A DNA stretch of 64,000 bases. Origin: Sporosarcina quadrami (lineage in GTDB: Bacteria > Bacillota > Bacilli > Bacillales_A > Planococcaceae). Of this stretch, positions 6,772-15,823 are shown in pieces. The notes beneath the pieces are model-generated. The model was not told the origin of the DNA, searched no databases, and was given only the letters and a program-made list of their open reading frames with translations. Where the stretch lies: positions 124,001-188,000 of the forward strand of contig NZ_JACSQN010000004.1 of the NCBI RefSeq assembly GCF_014836615.1, given 5' to 3'. A program made the translations under genes and the position numbers. Every line of letters starts with the position of its first letter. Within the stretch, counting starts at the first letter, position 1.

Positions 6772-9312
6772 TTACGCCTTCCTCCTTCCTGATAGTAAGC
6801 CGATGATGAACAACAGGATTCCACTGACAAATAGAATGATACTTCCATTGATGAAGTTCACAGCAGCTGAATTCGCGACAATCGATTTCCAACCATCCAC
6901 GACATTCCATGTATCAAAATACGTGAAAGGATTCAAAAAAATATATCTTGCCGACACATACTGACTAGCCAAGAAATAGCCAGCAAATACCAGCAGCAAC
7001 GTGATGATAATCGTCACATAATGATTCTTCACCCATCTGCCCACCAAGCTAAACAAACTGTTCAAGAAGAAGATTTGGGCTATAATCAGCATGCCGCTCT
7101 TCAAGATAAGGATGAGCAAACTTTCAAAATAGAAATTGACATTATCTCCATAAGAATAAAATACGCCATCGTCGGCACTTTCATTAGAAGTAGTATCAGG
7201 CGACAATTCTAAGGTGAAAGCATCCTCATAACTCCCCGTCGCATATACTAAAATCGGATATTGCGATTCACCTATACCACCTATAAGTGAACTGAGTAGG
7301 AATACAATGCCCCCACATAGAACAAGCAATCCGTAAGCAATCATTAGATTGTAAGCCCACTTGCTTACGTAGATTGAGCGGAAAGGAATCGTTTTGGTTT
7401 TCAGGAAATTGATGGACGGATTCAGCTGTCGCTCATCGGACAAGCTTGTCCATAATAAAAGGATGAAAACGCCCATTACAAACAACATCATATTCCAATT
7501 CAAGTATTTGTAGACAGAAAACAGACCACTATTTCCATACTTCGTATTCCGCTCTTGATTCGCTTTGAGTAATGTGTAATGAACGTCATCAAGAGCCATG
7601 CTTGGATTCTGAAAATGTGAAATCCACAGATGCCCAATAGGCCATGGCGTAATTTGCTCTTCCGCCAGAATACGTTGTTGCTCTTCAGAAGCCATTACCG
7701 TGACATCCCATAGATTACGATCTAATTCTTTATAAGATCCTTCCATTTGTATTGTATTCATTGTTTCCCGAAACTTTTCAGGAAAGTTCTTTTCTCCAAT
7801 TTCGTTCTTTAAATCATCTAACAAGTGATAGGAGAAATCCATATCTTCAATCATAATTTTATATGGATTTTCGACGGAAACGAACTCCGTCTCTTCACCG
7901 GATTCCTCGTGATCAGCACGCAGCATTTCAATTTCCATATCAAACTCTTCTTCAAGCACTTTCCAATGCATTTGTTGTTCAACGAAGATTTTTTGCTGTT
8001 CTTCGATTACTAGCAAATATGTTTTGGGGAGATTTTGATATTGTTGATTAACAAAGATGTACGTCCCACCGATAATTCCAACTAACAGAATCAGCGAAAA
8101 GAGCACATGACCTTTGCGCTTCTTTTTTAGATGTTCAAATTGAATCAGCTTCCATCTGCTTTTTGGCTCATACTGTTTTCGGGTAGAATTGAGCGCAAGG
8201 GTTTTAATGGACAATCCTTTCGATTTAAAAACCGGATAGGAAGCGATTAAAAAAATAATAAGCAGAACAGACATACCAACCAAATAGGACACAAAACGAT
8301 GCATAGGCAGTAGATGCATTTCGTATGAAACAATTAAATGGATTGGATTAACGATGTAAAAACCGAATTGAACTGAGATAATATAAGCCATTATGAGAGG
8401 CAAAGCAATTATGGTTAGCAACATACCCATACTAAATCGTTGTTTGAATAAACAAATTGCCGATACGAGCAGCAATGAAACAAAAATTCCCCAGCCTATC
8501 GGAATATAGAGAAGCCATTTCCATACAGGTACCATCAATGTATCTGCACCCACTACAACTTCAATTGGATAGTGGATTGTATTCAAATTTCCAGTGACCA
8601 AAGGAGGTAGAAATGATAAGAAGCTTGCCAGAATTATGTATCCGACTACGATTAGTAAAAATGGTATCAAATAGCCGTAATAGATAGCAGGATTCGATAA
8701 CGATTTCACTTTTAAAAAATCAAATATTCGATTCTGTTCATCCGATTTATATTTATAGATGAAAATAAGTAAAAATAGAAACGCGGTAATTGGGCTGAAT
8801 AATAATTGAAGTAATTTCTTAGTAAACAAAGCAGTGTTATAAGGAGTCTCTTGTTCAGTGTAGGATAAATTATACTTCTTTAAGATTTCGGCTTTCCGTT
8901 GTTCGATATGCAAAACATCTTTATTTTGATAAGGAATGGAAATATAACTTTCATACACTCTGTATTCTTTAATATAATCTAGATTTTCGGATGAAATATC
9001 TAAATCTCCATCATTTAACTTACTTTCTATTGTTTTTAAATATTCTTCTTGGATTAATAAACTATCTAATCCACGTTCCGCCTCTTCTGATAAACCAATA
9101 TTCCTCTTCTTGTTTAAAGCTCTTCCAATTAAAAAATCAATATTCTCTAACCGTTTTTCAAAAGTAGCCTGTAACTCTTTTTTAGTTGCCCCTGATTGTG
9201 TAGTGTTGATTCCGTAAAGTAATAGTATAAAAACAATCAATACAAGCGATACCCACAAGACGTATTTGCTTTTGATAATCCCTTTAACCATAAAGGCATT
9301 TATTTTTTTCAT
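6772..9312 (-). CDS. Large two-half ABC-2 type permease (cassette 2)
   Basis: I choose the ATG at 9312 (MKKINAFMVKG), with GGGGGTG upstream, over an ATG 21 bases earlier; the product is 846 residues. The first half has a membrane helix at about 20-40, an extracytoplasmic acidic segment to about 165, then a bundle of helices; the second half repeats this from about residue 415 with another extracytoplasmic segment before the final helices. Length and two-half plan match the permease at 819-3374. It overlaps functionally with the ATPase directly downstream. Position after a secreted peptide-like protein suggests peptide export or self-protection, but the substrate is unknown. Confidence 0.88.
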   Translation of the reverse strand: MKKINAFMVKGIIKSKYVLWVSLVLIVFILLLYGINTTQSGATKKELQATFEKRLENIDFLIGRALNKKRNIGLSEEAERGLDSLLIQEEYLKTIESKLNDGDLDISSENLDYIKEYRVYESYISIPYQNKDVLHIEQRKAEILKKYNLSYTEQETPYNTALFTKKLLQLLFSPITAFLFLLIFIYKYKSDEQNRIFDFLKVKSLSNPAIYYGYLIPFLLIVVGYIILASFLSFLPPLVTGNLNTIHYPIEVVVGADTLMVPVWKWLLYIPIGWGIFVSLLLVSAICLFKQRFSMGMLLTIIALPLIMAYIISVQFGFYIVNPIHLIVSYEMHLLPMHRFVSYLVGMSVLLIIFLIASYPVFKSKGLSIKTLALNSTRKQYEPKSRWKLIQFEHLKKKRKGHVLFSLILLVGIIGGTYIFVNQQYQNLPKTYLLVIEEQQKIFVEQQMHWKVLEEEFDMEIEMLRADHEESGEETEFVSVENPYKIMIEDMDFSYHLLDDLKNEIGEKNFPEKFRETMNTIQMEGSYKELDRNLWDVTVMASEEQQRILAEEQITPWPIGHLWISHFQNPSMALDDVHYTLLKANQERNTKYGNSGLFSVYKYLNWNMMLFVMGVFILLLWTSLSDERQLNPSINFLKTKTIPFRSIYVSKWAYNLMIAYGLLVLCGGIVFLLSSLIGGIGESQYPILVYATGSYEDAFTLELSPDTTSNESADDGVFYSYGDNVNFYFESLLILILKSGMLIIAQIFFLNSLFSLVGRWVKNHYVTIIITLLLVFAGYFLASQYVSARYIFLNPFTYFDTWNVVDGWKSIVANSAAVNFINGSIILFVSGILLFIIGLLSGRRKA

Positions 9313-9438
9313 CAACTCACACCCCCATATCATTGAACATTATTCAGTGATTCCTCTTCGTATTTTACAAACCTTACCTACTCTGATTCAATATTACTTT
9401 TTATAAATGTTCATTTTCCGATTGCCAATATAAAAAAT

Positions 9439-9495
9439 CCCCTTTAAGCAGTAGTATAAACATTAGTGCATTTACACAATATCAACTTAAAGGGG
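9439..9495 (-). terminator. Long-loop hairpin terminator after secreted protein gene (cassette 2)
   Basis: CCCCTTTAAG (9495-9486 on the minus strand) pairs perfectly with CTTAAAGGGG (9448-9439), separated by 37 bases, and is followed by ATTTTTTATA. This places a terminator between the secreted-protein gene and the permease gene, as in cassette 1. Confidence 0.6.
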
Positions 9496-9531
9496 TACAT
9501 TAAAAAATGTTCTGTACGACTTTTCTATATA

Positions 9532-9846
9532 TTAATTATCTTCCAGCAGAAATGGATCTACGTAAGGAGCAGCATCGAGCCAACCATTAAATATCGAGTA
9601 TCCATTCGTAGGATGAAAACCTCTATTGTACAGATACCCAGAGTACGTTTTTCCGTTTCGGACTTCTGTAACCCAAATAGCTGATGTATATGTTGGAGCT
9701 TTAAGTTGTTCCACAAATATCCTATCTGCCATGGGAGTAATTTGCGCGTTAACGTTATCAGAAGCTTGGACACTTGAGAATGGTGCTGATAATCCTAAAC
9801 ATAAAGCGGCGATTAAACTTAAAGATAATACTTTAATCTTCTTCAT
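9532..9846 (-). CDS. Small secreted protein (cassette 2)
   Basis: The product is 104 residues, start ATG at 9846 after GGAGGAATAAATTT. A Sec signal (MKKIKV, LSLSLIAALCLGL, cleavage near SVQA-S at residue 29) leads to a mature chain of about 75 residues ending DAAPYVDPFLLEDN. The YSGYLY...PYVDPF...ED pattern resembles the end of the 110-residue protein at 3592-3924, and both occupy the slot between the pro-peptide and the permease. It therefore looks like the diverged counterpart of that protein in the duplicated cassette. No catalytic motif or cysteine pair is visible; function is unknown. Confidence 0.8.
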   Translation of the reverse strand: MKKIKVLSLSLIAALCLGLSAPFSSVQASDNVNAQITPMADRIFVEQLKAPTYTSAIWVTEVRNGKTYSGYLYNRGFHPTNGYSIFNGWLDAAPYVDPFLLEDN

Positions 9847-9897
9847 AAATTTATTCCTCCATCTCTATTTTTTAGTATAAAAAAGAAACTCTTACGA

Positions 9898-9918
9898 AGA
9901 ATATCGGCCGATAGTTCT
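9898..9918. promoter_or_regulatory. Palindromic operator candidate, copy 2
   Basis: A 21-bp palindrome with arms AGAA and TTCT around TATCGGCCGATA, more perfect than copy 1 at 3950-3970. It sits 9 bp downstream of the candidate -10 box (9928-9933) and 51 bp before the secreted-protein start. Confidence 0.6.
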
Positions 9919-9927
9919 TACAATTCA

Positions 9928-9975
9928 ATCATTCCATATTCCACCAATATTGTCCATAACTATTTATTGCGCAAA
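9928..9975 (-). promoter_or_regulatory. Conserved promoter block, copy 2
   Basis: Matches 3981-4027 at 42 of 47 positions. On the minus strand TGGACA (9956-9951), a 17-bp spacer and AATGAT (9933-9928) are conserved, pointing toward the secreted-protein gene at 9846. Confidence 0.55.
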
Positions 9976-10039
9976 TGAGCTGTGAAAAGTAGCGTTTTTA
10001 GAGCATTTTCAGACGGCATTTGCGCAAATGACAGGGATT

Positions 10040-10156
10040 TCACAATTCATTTGCATATTCTTCTGAAATTCCTGGCAGTTCTTCGTCTTCTCCACTCACT
10101 TGGAAAGCAGCCGCACTTCCAAATACAATAAGAAATCCAAACATCCATCTCTTCAT
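10040..10156 (-). CDS. Paralogous exported signalling pro-peptide, 38 aa (orphan)
   Basis: The start ATG at 10156 follows AAGGGTGG and lies 13 bases after the stop codon of the regulator remnant, preserving the receptor-peptide spacing of cassette 1. The product starts MKRWMFGFLIVFGSAAA, a short export signal, and continues SGEDEELPGISEEYANEL. It shares the MK-W-F-G-L start, the acidic linker and the LPG-(M/I)-SEE core with the 42-aa peptide at 4266-4394. Its own receptor is destroyed, so if expressed it may cross-talk with the intact receptor at 4409-5650 or act as a decoy. This is inference from the sequence. Confidence 0.75.
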   Translation of the reverse strand: MKRWMFGFLIVFGSAAAFQVSGEDEELPGISEEYANEL

Positions 10157-10169
10157 CTCAGCCACCCTT

Positions 10170-10301
10170 TCAGCCAACTATCATTTTATAAAAATCCACC
10201 GCTTTTTTATATTTGCCATTTCCAGCATAGAGGTCTGCAAGTTTTTTTGCGTAATTCATCCATTGTTTATGGCTGCCTCTCTTTTGATGAGAGTTCTTTA
10301 C
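10170..10301 (-). pseudogene. C-terminal remnant of an HTH-TPR regulator
   Basis: An in-frame stretch of 43 codons ends at TGA (10172-10170) and encodes a terminal TPR-like segment, YAKKLADLYAGNGKYKKAV then DFYKMIVG, which aligns with the last ~40 residues of the regulator at 4409-5650 (HYSKRLAEFYVSKRKYKKAV then EYYRQIVE). An in-frame stop sits just upstream at 10302-10304, and the HTH and most TPR repeats are missing. It is the stump of the receptor gene of cassette 2. Confidence 0.8.
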
Positions 10302-10330
10302 TCACGAAGGAATTATAGCGATTTTTTATA

Positions 10331-10377
10331 AATGAAAAGCAGCCTCCCATTACAATAGGAAGCTGCATTTCATTTAT
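10331..10377 (-). terminator. Terminator of the amino-acid ABC operon
   Basis: AAATGAAA-AGCAGC on the left pairs with GCTGC-TTTCATTT on the right around a short loop; it lies 22 bp after the stop codon of the ATPase gene at 10399. Confidence 0.6.
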
Positions 10378-10398
10378 ATACATATATAATAGAAGCTT

Positions 10399-11124
10399 TT
10401 ACACATTCACCATCTCTAAAAACTGTTTCGTCCGCTCGTTTGTTGAGTGGTTGAAGAATGTATCAGGGTCTGCGTCTTCGATGATGCGCCCTTCATCGAG
10501 CATGATAATCCGGTCTGCCACTTCTTTGGCGAATTTCATCTCATGTGTGACGACGACCATTGTCATCCCTTCATCGGCTAGTTCTTTCATGACTTGAAGC
10601 ACTTCGCCGACAAGCTCCGGATCGAGCGCTGATGTCGGCTCGTCGAATAGCAAGGCTTTCGGTTCCATCGCAAGAGCTCGCGCGATGGCGACACGCTGTT
10701 TTTGTCCGCCTGATAATTTACTTGGGTAGACGTCCGCTTTATCGGAAAGCCCGACTTTCTCCAGTAAATCCAGCGCTAACTGCTTCGCTTTCGCTTTGTT
10801 TTCATTCTTCACGATCAACGGTGCTTCCATAATATTCTCAAGCACCGATTTATGCGGAAACAGGTTGAAATGCTGAAAAACCATCCCGACTTCCGCACGT
10901 ACTTTCGATAGATCGTCTTTCTTTCTATCAATCGGACGGCCATCTATTGTGATCGTCCCCGTTTCCGCCACTTCCAAGAAATTCAGGCAGCGGAGCAACG
11001 TACTTTTCCCTGATCCACTGACGCCGACAAGAACGACGACTTCACCCGGATGGATGTCGAGGTCGATTCCTTTCAGCACTTCCAATTTATCATAAGACTT
11101 ATGAAGATCTATCGTTTTAATCAT
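10399..11124 (-). CDS. Polar amino acid ABC transporter, ATP-binding protein
   Basis: The 241-residue product is the usual length for GlnQ/ArtM/TcyC-type ATPases. Walker A (GVSGSGKST, residue ~33), the Q-loop ([11 protein letters not shown]), a canonical signature (LSGGQKQR), Walker B with D-loop ([11 protein letters not shown]) and switch His (VTHEM) are all intact. It is the last gene of a three-gene operon after the permease (15-bp gap) and the substrate-binding lipoprotein. It drives uptake of a polar or charged amino acid, possibly glutamine, arginine or cystine; the sequence does not decide which. Confidence 0.95.
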   Translation of the reverse strand: MIKTIDLHKSYDKLEVLKGIDLDIHPGEVVVLVGVSGSGKSTLLRCLNFLEVAETGTITIDGRPIDRKKDDLSKVRAEVGMVFQHFNLFPHKSVLENIMEAPLIVKNENKAKAKQLALDLLEKVGLSDKADVYPSKLSGGQKQRVAIARALAMEPKALLFDEPTSALDPELVGEVLQVMKELADEGMTMVVVTHEMKFAKEVADRIIMLDEGRIIEDADPDTFFNHSTNERTKQFLEMVNV

Positions 11125-11139
11125 CTGTATTCCTCCTCA

Positions 11140-11808
11140 TTACGATCCATCCACATTCAGTTTGTTTTCATACAGCTTCAATAGCCAAGTGAAAATGAGA
11201 ACGAGGACGAGGTAATACATACCAACAACGAGGAACGTCTCAAACTGCATGAAGTTTGAAGCCGCTGCACGGTTCGCCCGCCCGAACAGTTCGGAAACCC
11301 CGATCAGATACACTAAAGAAGAGTCTTTCAGCGTGATGATGAACTGGTTGCCGAGTGGCGGAATCGCACGGCGTAATGCTTGCGGGAATACAATTCTGCG
11401 CATCGTTTGTGTGCGGTTCATGCCCAGAGCGAGACTCGCTTCCCGCTGCCCCCGGTCGATGCCTTGGATCGCTCCTCTGAATATCTCCGCAATATAGGCT
11501 CCATTATGAATGCCTAATGCAATCGCGCCTGCCCAGAAGTTAGACAGGACAACAATTGACGTGATTCCAAAGTATAAAAACATGATTTGTACGATTAGTG
11601 GTGTACCGCGGATAATCGTAATATATAAATTGGCGATCGTCTGCAGGATCTTAGATCTTGAAATCTTCATCAAAGCGAAGATGATCCCGAAAACGGTTCC
11701 CAACACGACAGCAATTGCCGTAATTTCAAGTGTGATCAGTACAGCTTTCAAGAATCCTTCATACGTACTCATGAACACATCGTATAATCTTATGAATATT
11801 TCAGGCAA
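11140..11808 (-). CDS. Polar amino acid ABC transporter, permease
   Basis: This 222-residue membrane protein of the HisM/GlnP family starts at a TTG (11808) with GGGAGTG upstream; no in-frame ATG gives a full N-terminus. It has about five membrane helices and the EAA loop that contacts the ATPase (REASLALGMNRTQTMRRIVFPQA). It is encoded between the substrate-binding protein (34-bp gap) and the ATPase (15-bp gap), so the three form one importer. Confidence 0.94.
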   Translation of the reverse strand: MPEIFIRLYDVFMSTYEGFLKAVLITLEITAIAVVLGTVFGIIFALMKISRSKILQTIANLYITIIRGTPLIVQIMFLYFGITSIVVLSNFWAGAIALGIHNGAYIAEIFRGAIQGIDRGQREASLALGMNRTQTMRRIVFPQALRRAIPPLGNQFIITLKDSSLVYLIGVSELFGRANRAAASNFMQFETFLVVGMYYLVLVLIFTWLLKLYENKLNVDGS

Positions 11809-11842
11809 TGGCCACTCCCTCTTCCCATTCCAAAATCAGTTA

Positions 11843-12661
11843 TTATTCCAGTAGCTCTGCATCTTCCAGATCGATATCCAACAGATTGCGGTCGAACCAC
11901 TTCATTGAAATTTCCTCATATGTGCCGTCATCGATAATTTCCTGGAGCGCTTTGTCAATCGCGTCACGAAGCTCTTCATTATCCTTGTGCACCGCAATCG
12001 ATGGCTGCTCGACCCAAAGCGGGTTTCCTACTTCTTTAATCTCAAATCCATTATCGATCGCTTCAAAACCAACGATGTCTGCTGTAATAACTGCATCCAG
12101 ACGGTTCTCGATCGTCAAATCCTGCAATGCGACAACATCACTAGCGTAATACTGAATGTCATCAGATAGCGTTTTTGCAGGTTCTTCATACGTAGATTGG
12201 GATACGACACCGATCTTTTTGCCTTTCAGGTCTTCAGGAGACTTGATCTCGTCGTTGCCTTTAGCAACCCAGATCATCCCGCCCGAATAATAATACGGTT
12301 CCGTAAATGCTGCTTGTTCCGCACGTTTTTTCGTATACGCCATTGAACCGATGATTGCATCGTATTTATTGGCAACGAGTCCTTGCAGAATTGTTTCAAA
12401 CGGGTTCGTCACTGGATTAGGTTCTAGTCCCATCTTCTCAGCGATGGCCGCTCCGATTTCCATATCAAAACCTGTCAGTTCACCGTCTTCTTCAAAGTTG
12501 AACGGCTTATAAACACCACTTGCCGCGTACGTCAATTTTCCTTTTTTCACGAGACCGAATTCATTGTCTGCGCTTTTAGAAGACTTTTTGTCGCCTCCAC
12601 ATGCTGCAAGTACAAGCATTGTTGCCATCATGACAAATAATAGCGATTTCCAATTTCTCAT
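11843..12661 (-). CDS. Amino acid ABC transporter, substrate-binding lipoprotein
   Basis: The 272-residue product starts at ATG 12661 behind AAGGGAG. It has a lipoprotein signal ending in the lipobox LAAC (Cys near residue 21), then an SBP_bac_3 domain (YKPFNFEEDGELTGFDMEIG..., MAYTKKRAEQAAFTEPYY). It captures an amino acid outside the membrane for the permease/ATPase downstream. The ligand-binding Arg (KRAE) of the family is visible, but the substrate cannot be named from sequence. A weak hairpin at 12682-12704 lies in its upstream region. Confidence 0.94.
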   Translation of the reverse strand: MRNWKSLLFVMMATMLVLAACGGDKKSSKSADNEFGLVKKGKLTYAASGVYKPFNFEEDGELTGFDMEIGAAIAEKMGLEPNPVTNPFETILQGLVANKYDAIIGSMAYTKKRAEQAAFTEPYYYSGGMIWVAKGNDEIKSPEDLKGKKIGVVSQSTYEEPAKTLSDDIQYYASDVVALQDLTIENRLDAVITADIVGFEAIDNGFEIKEVGNPLWVEQPSIAVHKDNEELRDAIDKALQEIIDDGTYEEISMKWFDRNLLDIDLEDAELLE

Positions 12662-12871
12662 TTATAATTTCTCCCTTTTTTAAGCCGTAAAACCCTCCGG
12701 CCTTTTTTGCTTGCTCTCTAACCCATTTCCCTGCTTTTCTGCCATTAAACATATTTTTAATAGATTCTAATTTTTGTTTGCAATAAGAAAACTCGGGAAT
12801 AGGGTGATAGCTAGAGTAATCGTGGCTCTTATATTAGTTAATTTTATTAAATAAGAGGTGAATAGAATCCT

Positions 12872-14227
12872 ATGAATAAAGTTCAAGACAAAGAACAGAT
12901 TTCCCGCGCAATTCTTCATACGTTGAAAGAAGGGCAAAAAGATACGTTCAAAAAAATCATGGATGAATTGAGTCCCTATGATCTTTCTACGCATTACCGG
13001 ACATTGCCGCGCAAACGGAGGACATTGTTCCTGGAATGGCTGAATATGGATGAAATTGCCACCCTTCTAAGGTATTTAACAAAAAATGAACAGTTACGTC
13101 TGTTGAAGAAGATTGGTCCGATGCGATCTACAGAATTGCTTGACCGTATGAAGAGTGATGATTTAGCACTATTATTGACGGACTTGCCTGAGAAGGAAGT
13201 GGAGAAACTCATTGCAGAAATGCGTGCTGAAGGGAAAAGGGATATTCGTCTGAAGATGAAATACCCAAAGAAAAGTGCAGGACGCGCAATGATCAGCCAA
13301 TATGTTTGGGTGCACGAGTCGTATAACGTCCAAAAAGCGATTGACAAATTGAAGCATTTTAAAGAGTACGCGGATTACTTGAATTATGTATACATTATCG
13401 ATGATCAGAAAAGGCTTGTCGGGGTCGCGTCCTATCGCGATTTATTATTATGTGATCAGAGCAGTCCGATCACTTCCGTCATGGCAACGGATTTGTACAA
13501 AGTACGTGAAACGACGAAACAGAGTGATGTTGCGAAAATGATTGGCACGCATGACTTCCTTTCCGTTCCAGTCGTCAATGATGAAGATATCCTCGTTGGT
13601 ATCATTACTGCCGATGATGTCCTCGACATTGTCATACGGGAAGCGAACGAAGATATTGAAATGCTCTTCGCTTCGGGTAAAGAGATCGACTTCCATACAA
13701 AACCGATTGTCGCCACTTATAGACGATTGCCTTGGCTCATTCTGTTGTTGTTCATCGGGCTCGTTTCAGGCAGCATCATTTCCAAATTCGAAGCGACATT
13801 AGAAGCAGTCGTCGCTCTCGCTTTTTTCATGCCGATGATTGCTGGAATGACCGGTAATACAGGTACACAGTCACTTGCTGTTGTCGTCCGTGGCCTAGTA
13901 ACAGAGGAATTATCGCTTAAGAAGTCGATCCAACTCATTTTCCGGGAATTGCTTGTCGGAATCATGCTCGGTATCGTCTGTGGCGCGGTTATATCTGTCA
14001 TTGCCTATGTATGGCAAGGCAGTTTCGTACTGGGACTCGTCGTTGGCGTATCTCTCATTGCGACACTCATTATCGGTACGTTTGCCGGTACGATTATTCC
14101 TTTGATCCTTCATAAGTTCAAAGTGGATCCTGCTGTTGCTTCCGGACCACTCATTACGACGATCAATGACATTTTATCGCTGCTCATTTATTTTGGTATC
14201 GCAACGATGTTCATCGACAAGATGTAG
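12872..14227 (+). CDS. mgtE: Magnesium transporter MgtE
   Basis: The 451-residue protein has the standard MgtE plan: an acidic helical MgtE_N domain (about 30-130), a CBS pair (about 137-255, with VYIIDDQKRLVGVASYRDLL and VPVVNDEDILVGIITADDV) and five membrane helices from about 285, including the signature P-M-I-A-G-M-T-G-N-T-G-T-Q-S. It is a Mg2+-gated channel in the plasma membrane; the cytosolic domains close the pore when Mg2+ is high. ATG at 12872 follows AGAGGTG. It stands alone, convergent with the CoA-transferase gene. I see no M-box riboswitch in the short upstream region. Confidence 0.96.
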   Translation: MNKVQDKEQISRAILHTLKEGQKDTFKKIMDELSPYDLSTHYRTLPRKRRTLFLEWLNMDEIATLLRYLTKNEQLRLLKKIGPMRSTELLDRMKSDDLALLLTDLPEKEVEKLIAEMRAEGKRDIRLKMKYPKKSAGRAMISQYVWVHESYNVQKAIDKLKHFKEYADYLNYVYIIDDQKRLVGVASYRDLLLCDQSSPITSVMATDLYKVRETTKQSDVAKMIGTHDFLSVPVVNDEDILVGIITADDVLDIVIREANEDIEMLFASGKEIDFHTKPIVATYRRLPWLILLLFIGLVSGSIISKFEATLEAVVALAFFMPMIAGMTGNTGTQSLAVVVRGLVTEELSLKKSIQLIFRELLVGIMLGIVCGAVISVIAYVWQGSFVLGLVVGVSLIATLIIGTFAGTIIPLILHKFKVDPAVASGPLITTINDILSLLIYFGIATMFIDKM

Positions 14228-14235
14228 AAATGAAA

Positions 14236-14296
14236 AAAGATGACAGACGTTCTCCCATTTCCGATATATGGAAAGAAGAAAGTGTCTGTCATCTTT
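14236..14296. terminator. Bidirectional terminator between mgtE and CoA-transferase genes
   Basis: AAAGATGACAGAC (14236-14248) pairs perfectly with GTCTGTCATCTTT (14284-14296) between two convergent genes. Confidence 0.8.
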
Positions 14297-14305
14297 ATTG
14301 TTCAT

Positions 14306-15823
14306 TCAAATACGTTGCTTTTCACTTCGCACAAGCATTGACCCGTGTTGTTGCAAGTTCACGTGCCAAGAAAGAGCCTTTTCTAATACGTGTGGCGTGT
14401 GGCCGCCGCGTTCTAATGCTTCATAATAATAGGCCCATAACTGTTCACGATACATGGGGTGTGCACAGTTTGCGATGATGAGACCTACCCGCTGCCTTGG
14501 TGCAAGTCCACGTAAATCCGCATAACCGTATTCTGTCACCAGGACATCGACATCATGTTCCGTATGATCGACGTGTGAAACGAACGGGACGACACTCGAA
14601 ATGTCGCCGCCTTTCCCGACTGATTTCGTCACGAATATGGAAAGCCGCGCATTACGGGCAAAATCACCGGAACCGCCAATCCCGTTCATCATTTTCGTTC
14701 CTGTCACATGTGTGGAATTGACGTTGCCATAAATATCGAATTCCAAAGCCGTGTTGATGGAAATGAGACCAAGTCTCCGAATGATTTCAGGATAGTTTGA
14801 AATTTCCTGTGGACGCATGATTAATTTATCACGATAGGCATCAAGATTATTAAATACCTTCTCCATCTTCTCTTTCGATAACGTGATGGACGCACTCGAC
14901 GCAAAGCGCACTTTTCCTGCATCTATCAAATCAAAAACAGCGTCCTGCAACACTTCCGAATACACTTCAAGATCTTCAAATTCCGAATCCAGCAATCCAT
15001 GTAATACAGCATTCGCTTGAGAACCGATACCGGACTGTAGCGGAGCGAGACGGTTCGTCAATCGGCCCGCTTTCACTTCAGAGCGCAAAAAAGCAATCAG
15101 ATTAGCTGCCATGACTTCTGTTTCGTGATCTGGTGGAGTAATGGTCGATTCAGAATCCATCTGATGCGTCAAGACGATTCCTTTCACTTTTTCAAGATCA
15201 AGAGGAATGCCGACGGATCCGATCCTGTCATCCGTCTTCGTCAAAGGAATGGGAATACGCTCTCCTTGGAATGCAGGATAATACAGGTCATGGATGCCTT
15301 CCCATTTCGCTGTATGAGCGGTATTAATTTCGATGATGATCGATTTTGCATGCTTGGCGAAAGACAAGGAGTTCCCTACGGAAGTTGACGGGATAAGCAT
15401 ACCGTCTTCTGTTATCGCCACCGCTTCCAGGATTGCATAATCGATTGGTTCGATTACACCACTGCGGATCCATTCCGGTGTCTGGGATAGATGATGATCG
15501 TCAAATAGCAAGGCGCCTTCATTGATGGCTTTGCGCATTGTCTTATCCGCTTGGAATGGTACACGTTTTTTGACGATGCCTGCTTCCGCGAAAAGTCTGT
15601 CCGTATCCGAGCCGAGTGAGGCGCCCGTATATACGTTCACTTTAAATTGTTCGTTTTCTGCCCGCTTCACCAGTGCCAGTGGAACTGCTTTTGCATCTCC
15701 AGCCCTTGTGAATCCACTAAGTCCCAATGTCATACCCTCTTTGATCCATGAAGCCGCTTCTTCAGGCGAAACGATCAAGTTCCGCAGTTCTTCAATTCTG
15801 ATACGTTCCATATGAGCATCCAT
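14306..15823 (-). CDS. Acetyl-CoA hydrolase/transferase (succinyl-CoA:acetate CoA-transferase family)
   Basis: I use the ATG at 15823, eight bases after AGAGGT, rather than a TTG two codons earlier; the product is 505 residues. It matches the Cat1/AarC family: the GIGSQANAVLHG loop, the catalytic-Glu region YSEVLQDAV, the GSGDFARNA segment and the C-terminal VTEYGYADLRGL motif are all present. Such enzymes transfer CoA between acyl-CoAs and acetate via a glutamyl-CoA intermediate. A ~280-nt untranslated leader precedes it (see 15830-16107). It diverges from a CBS-ACT protein gene that could sense nucleotides or metabolites. Confidence 0.93.
   Translation of the reverse strand: MDAHMERIRIEELRNLIVSPEEAASWIKEGMTLGLSGFTRAGDAKAVPLALVKRAENEQFKVNVYTGASLGSDTDRLFAEAGIVKKRVPFQADKTMRKAINEGALLFDDHHLSQTPEWIRSGVIEPIDYAILEAVAITEDGMLIPSTSVGNSLSFAKHAKSIIIEINTAHTAKWEGIHDLYYPAFQGERIPIPLTKTDDRIGSVGIPLDLEKVKGIVLTHQMDSESTITPPDHETEVMAANLIAFLRSEVKAGRLTNRLAPLQSGIGSQANAVLHGLLDSEFEDLEVYSEVLQDAVFDLIDAGKVRFASSASITLSKEKMEKVFNNLDAYRDKLIMRPQEISNYPEIIRRLGLISINTALEFDIYGNVNSTHVTGTKMMNGIGGSGDFARNARLSIFVTKSVGKGGDISSVVPFVSHVDHTEHDVDVLVTEYGYADLRGLAPRQRVGLIIANCAHPMYREQLWAYYYEALERGGHTPHVLEKALSWHVNLQQHGSMLVRSEKQRI

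Noticed and set aside
12662..12871. Mg2+ (M-box) riboswitch before mgtE
   Set aside because: The intergenic region is too short and has no M-box core; only a weak hairpin at 12682-12704 is seen.
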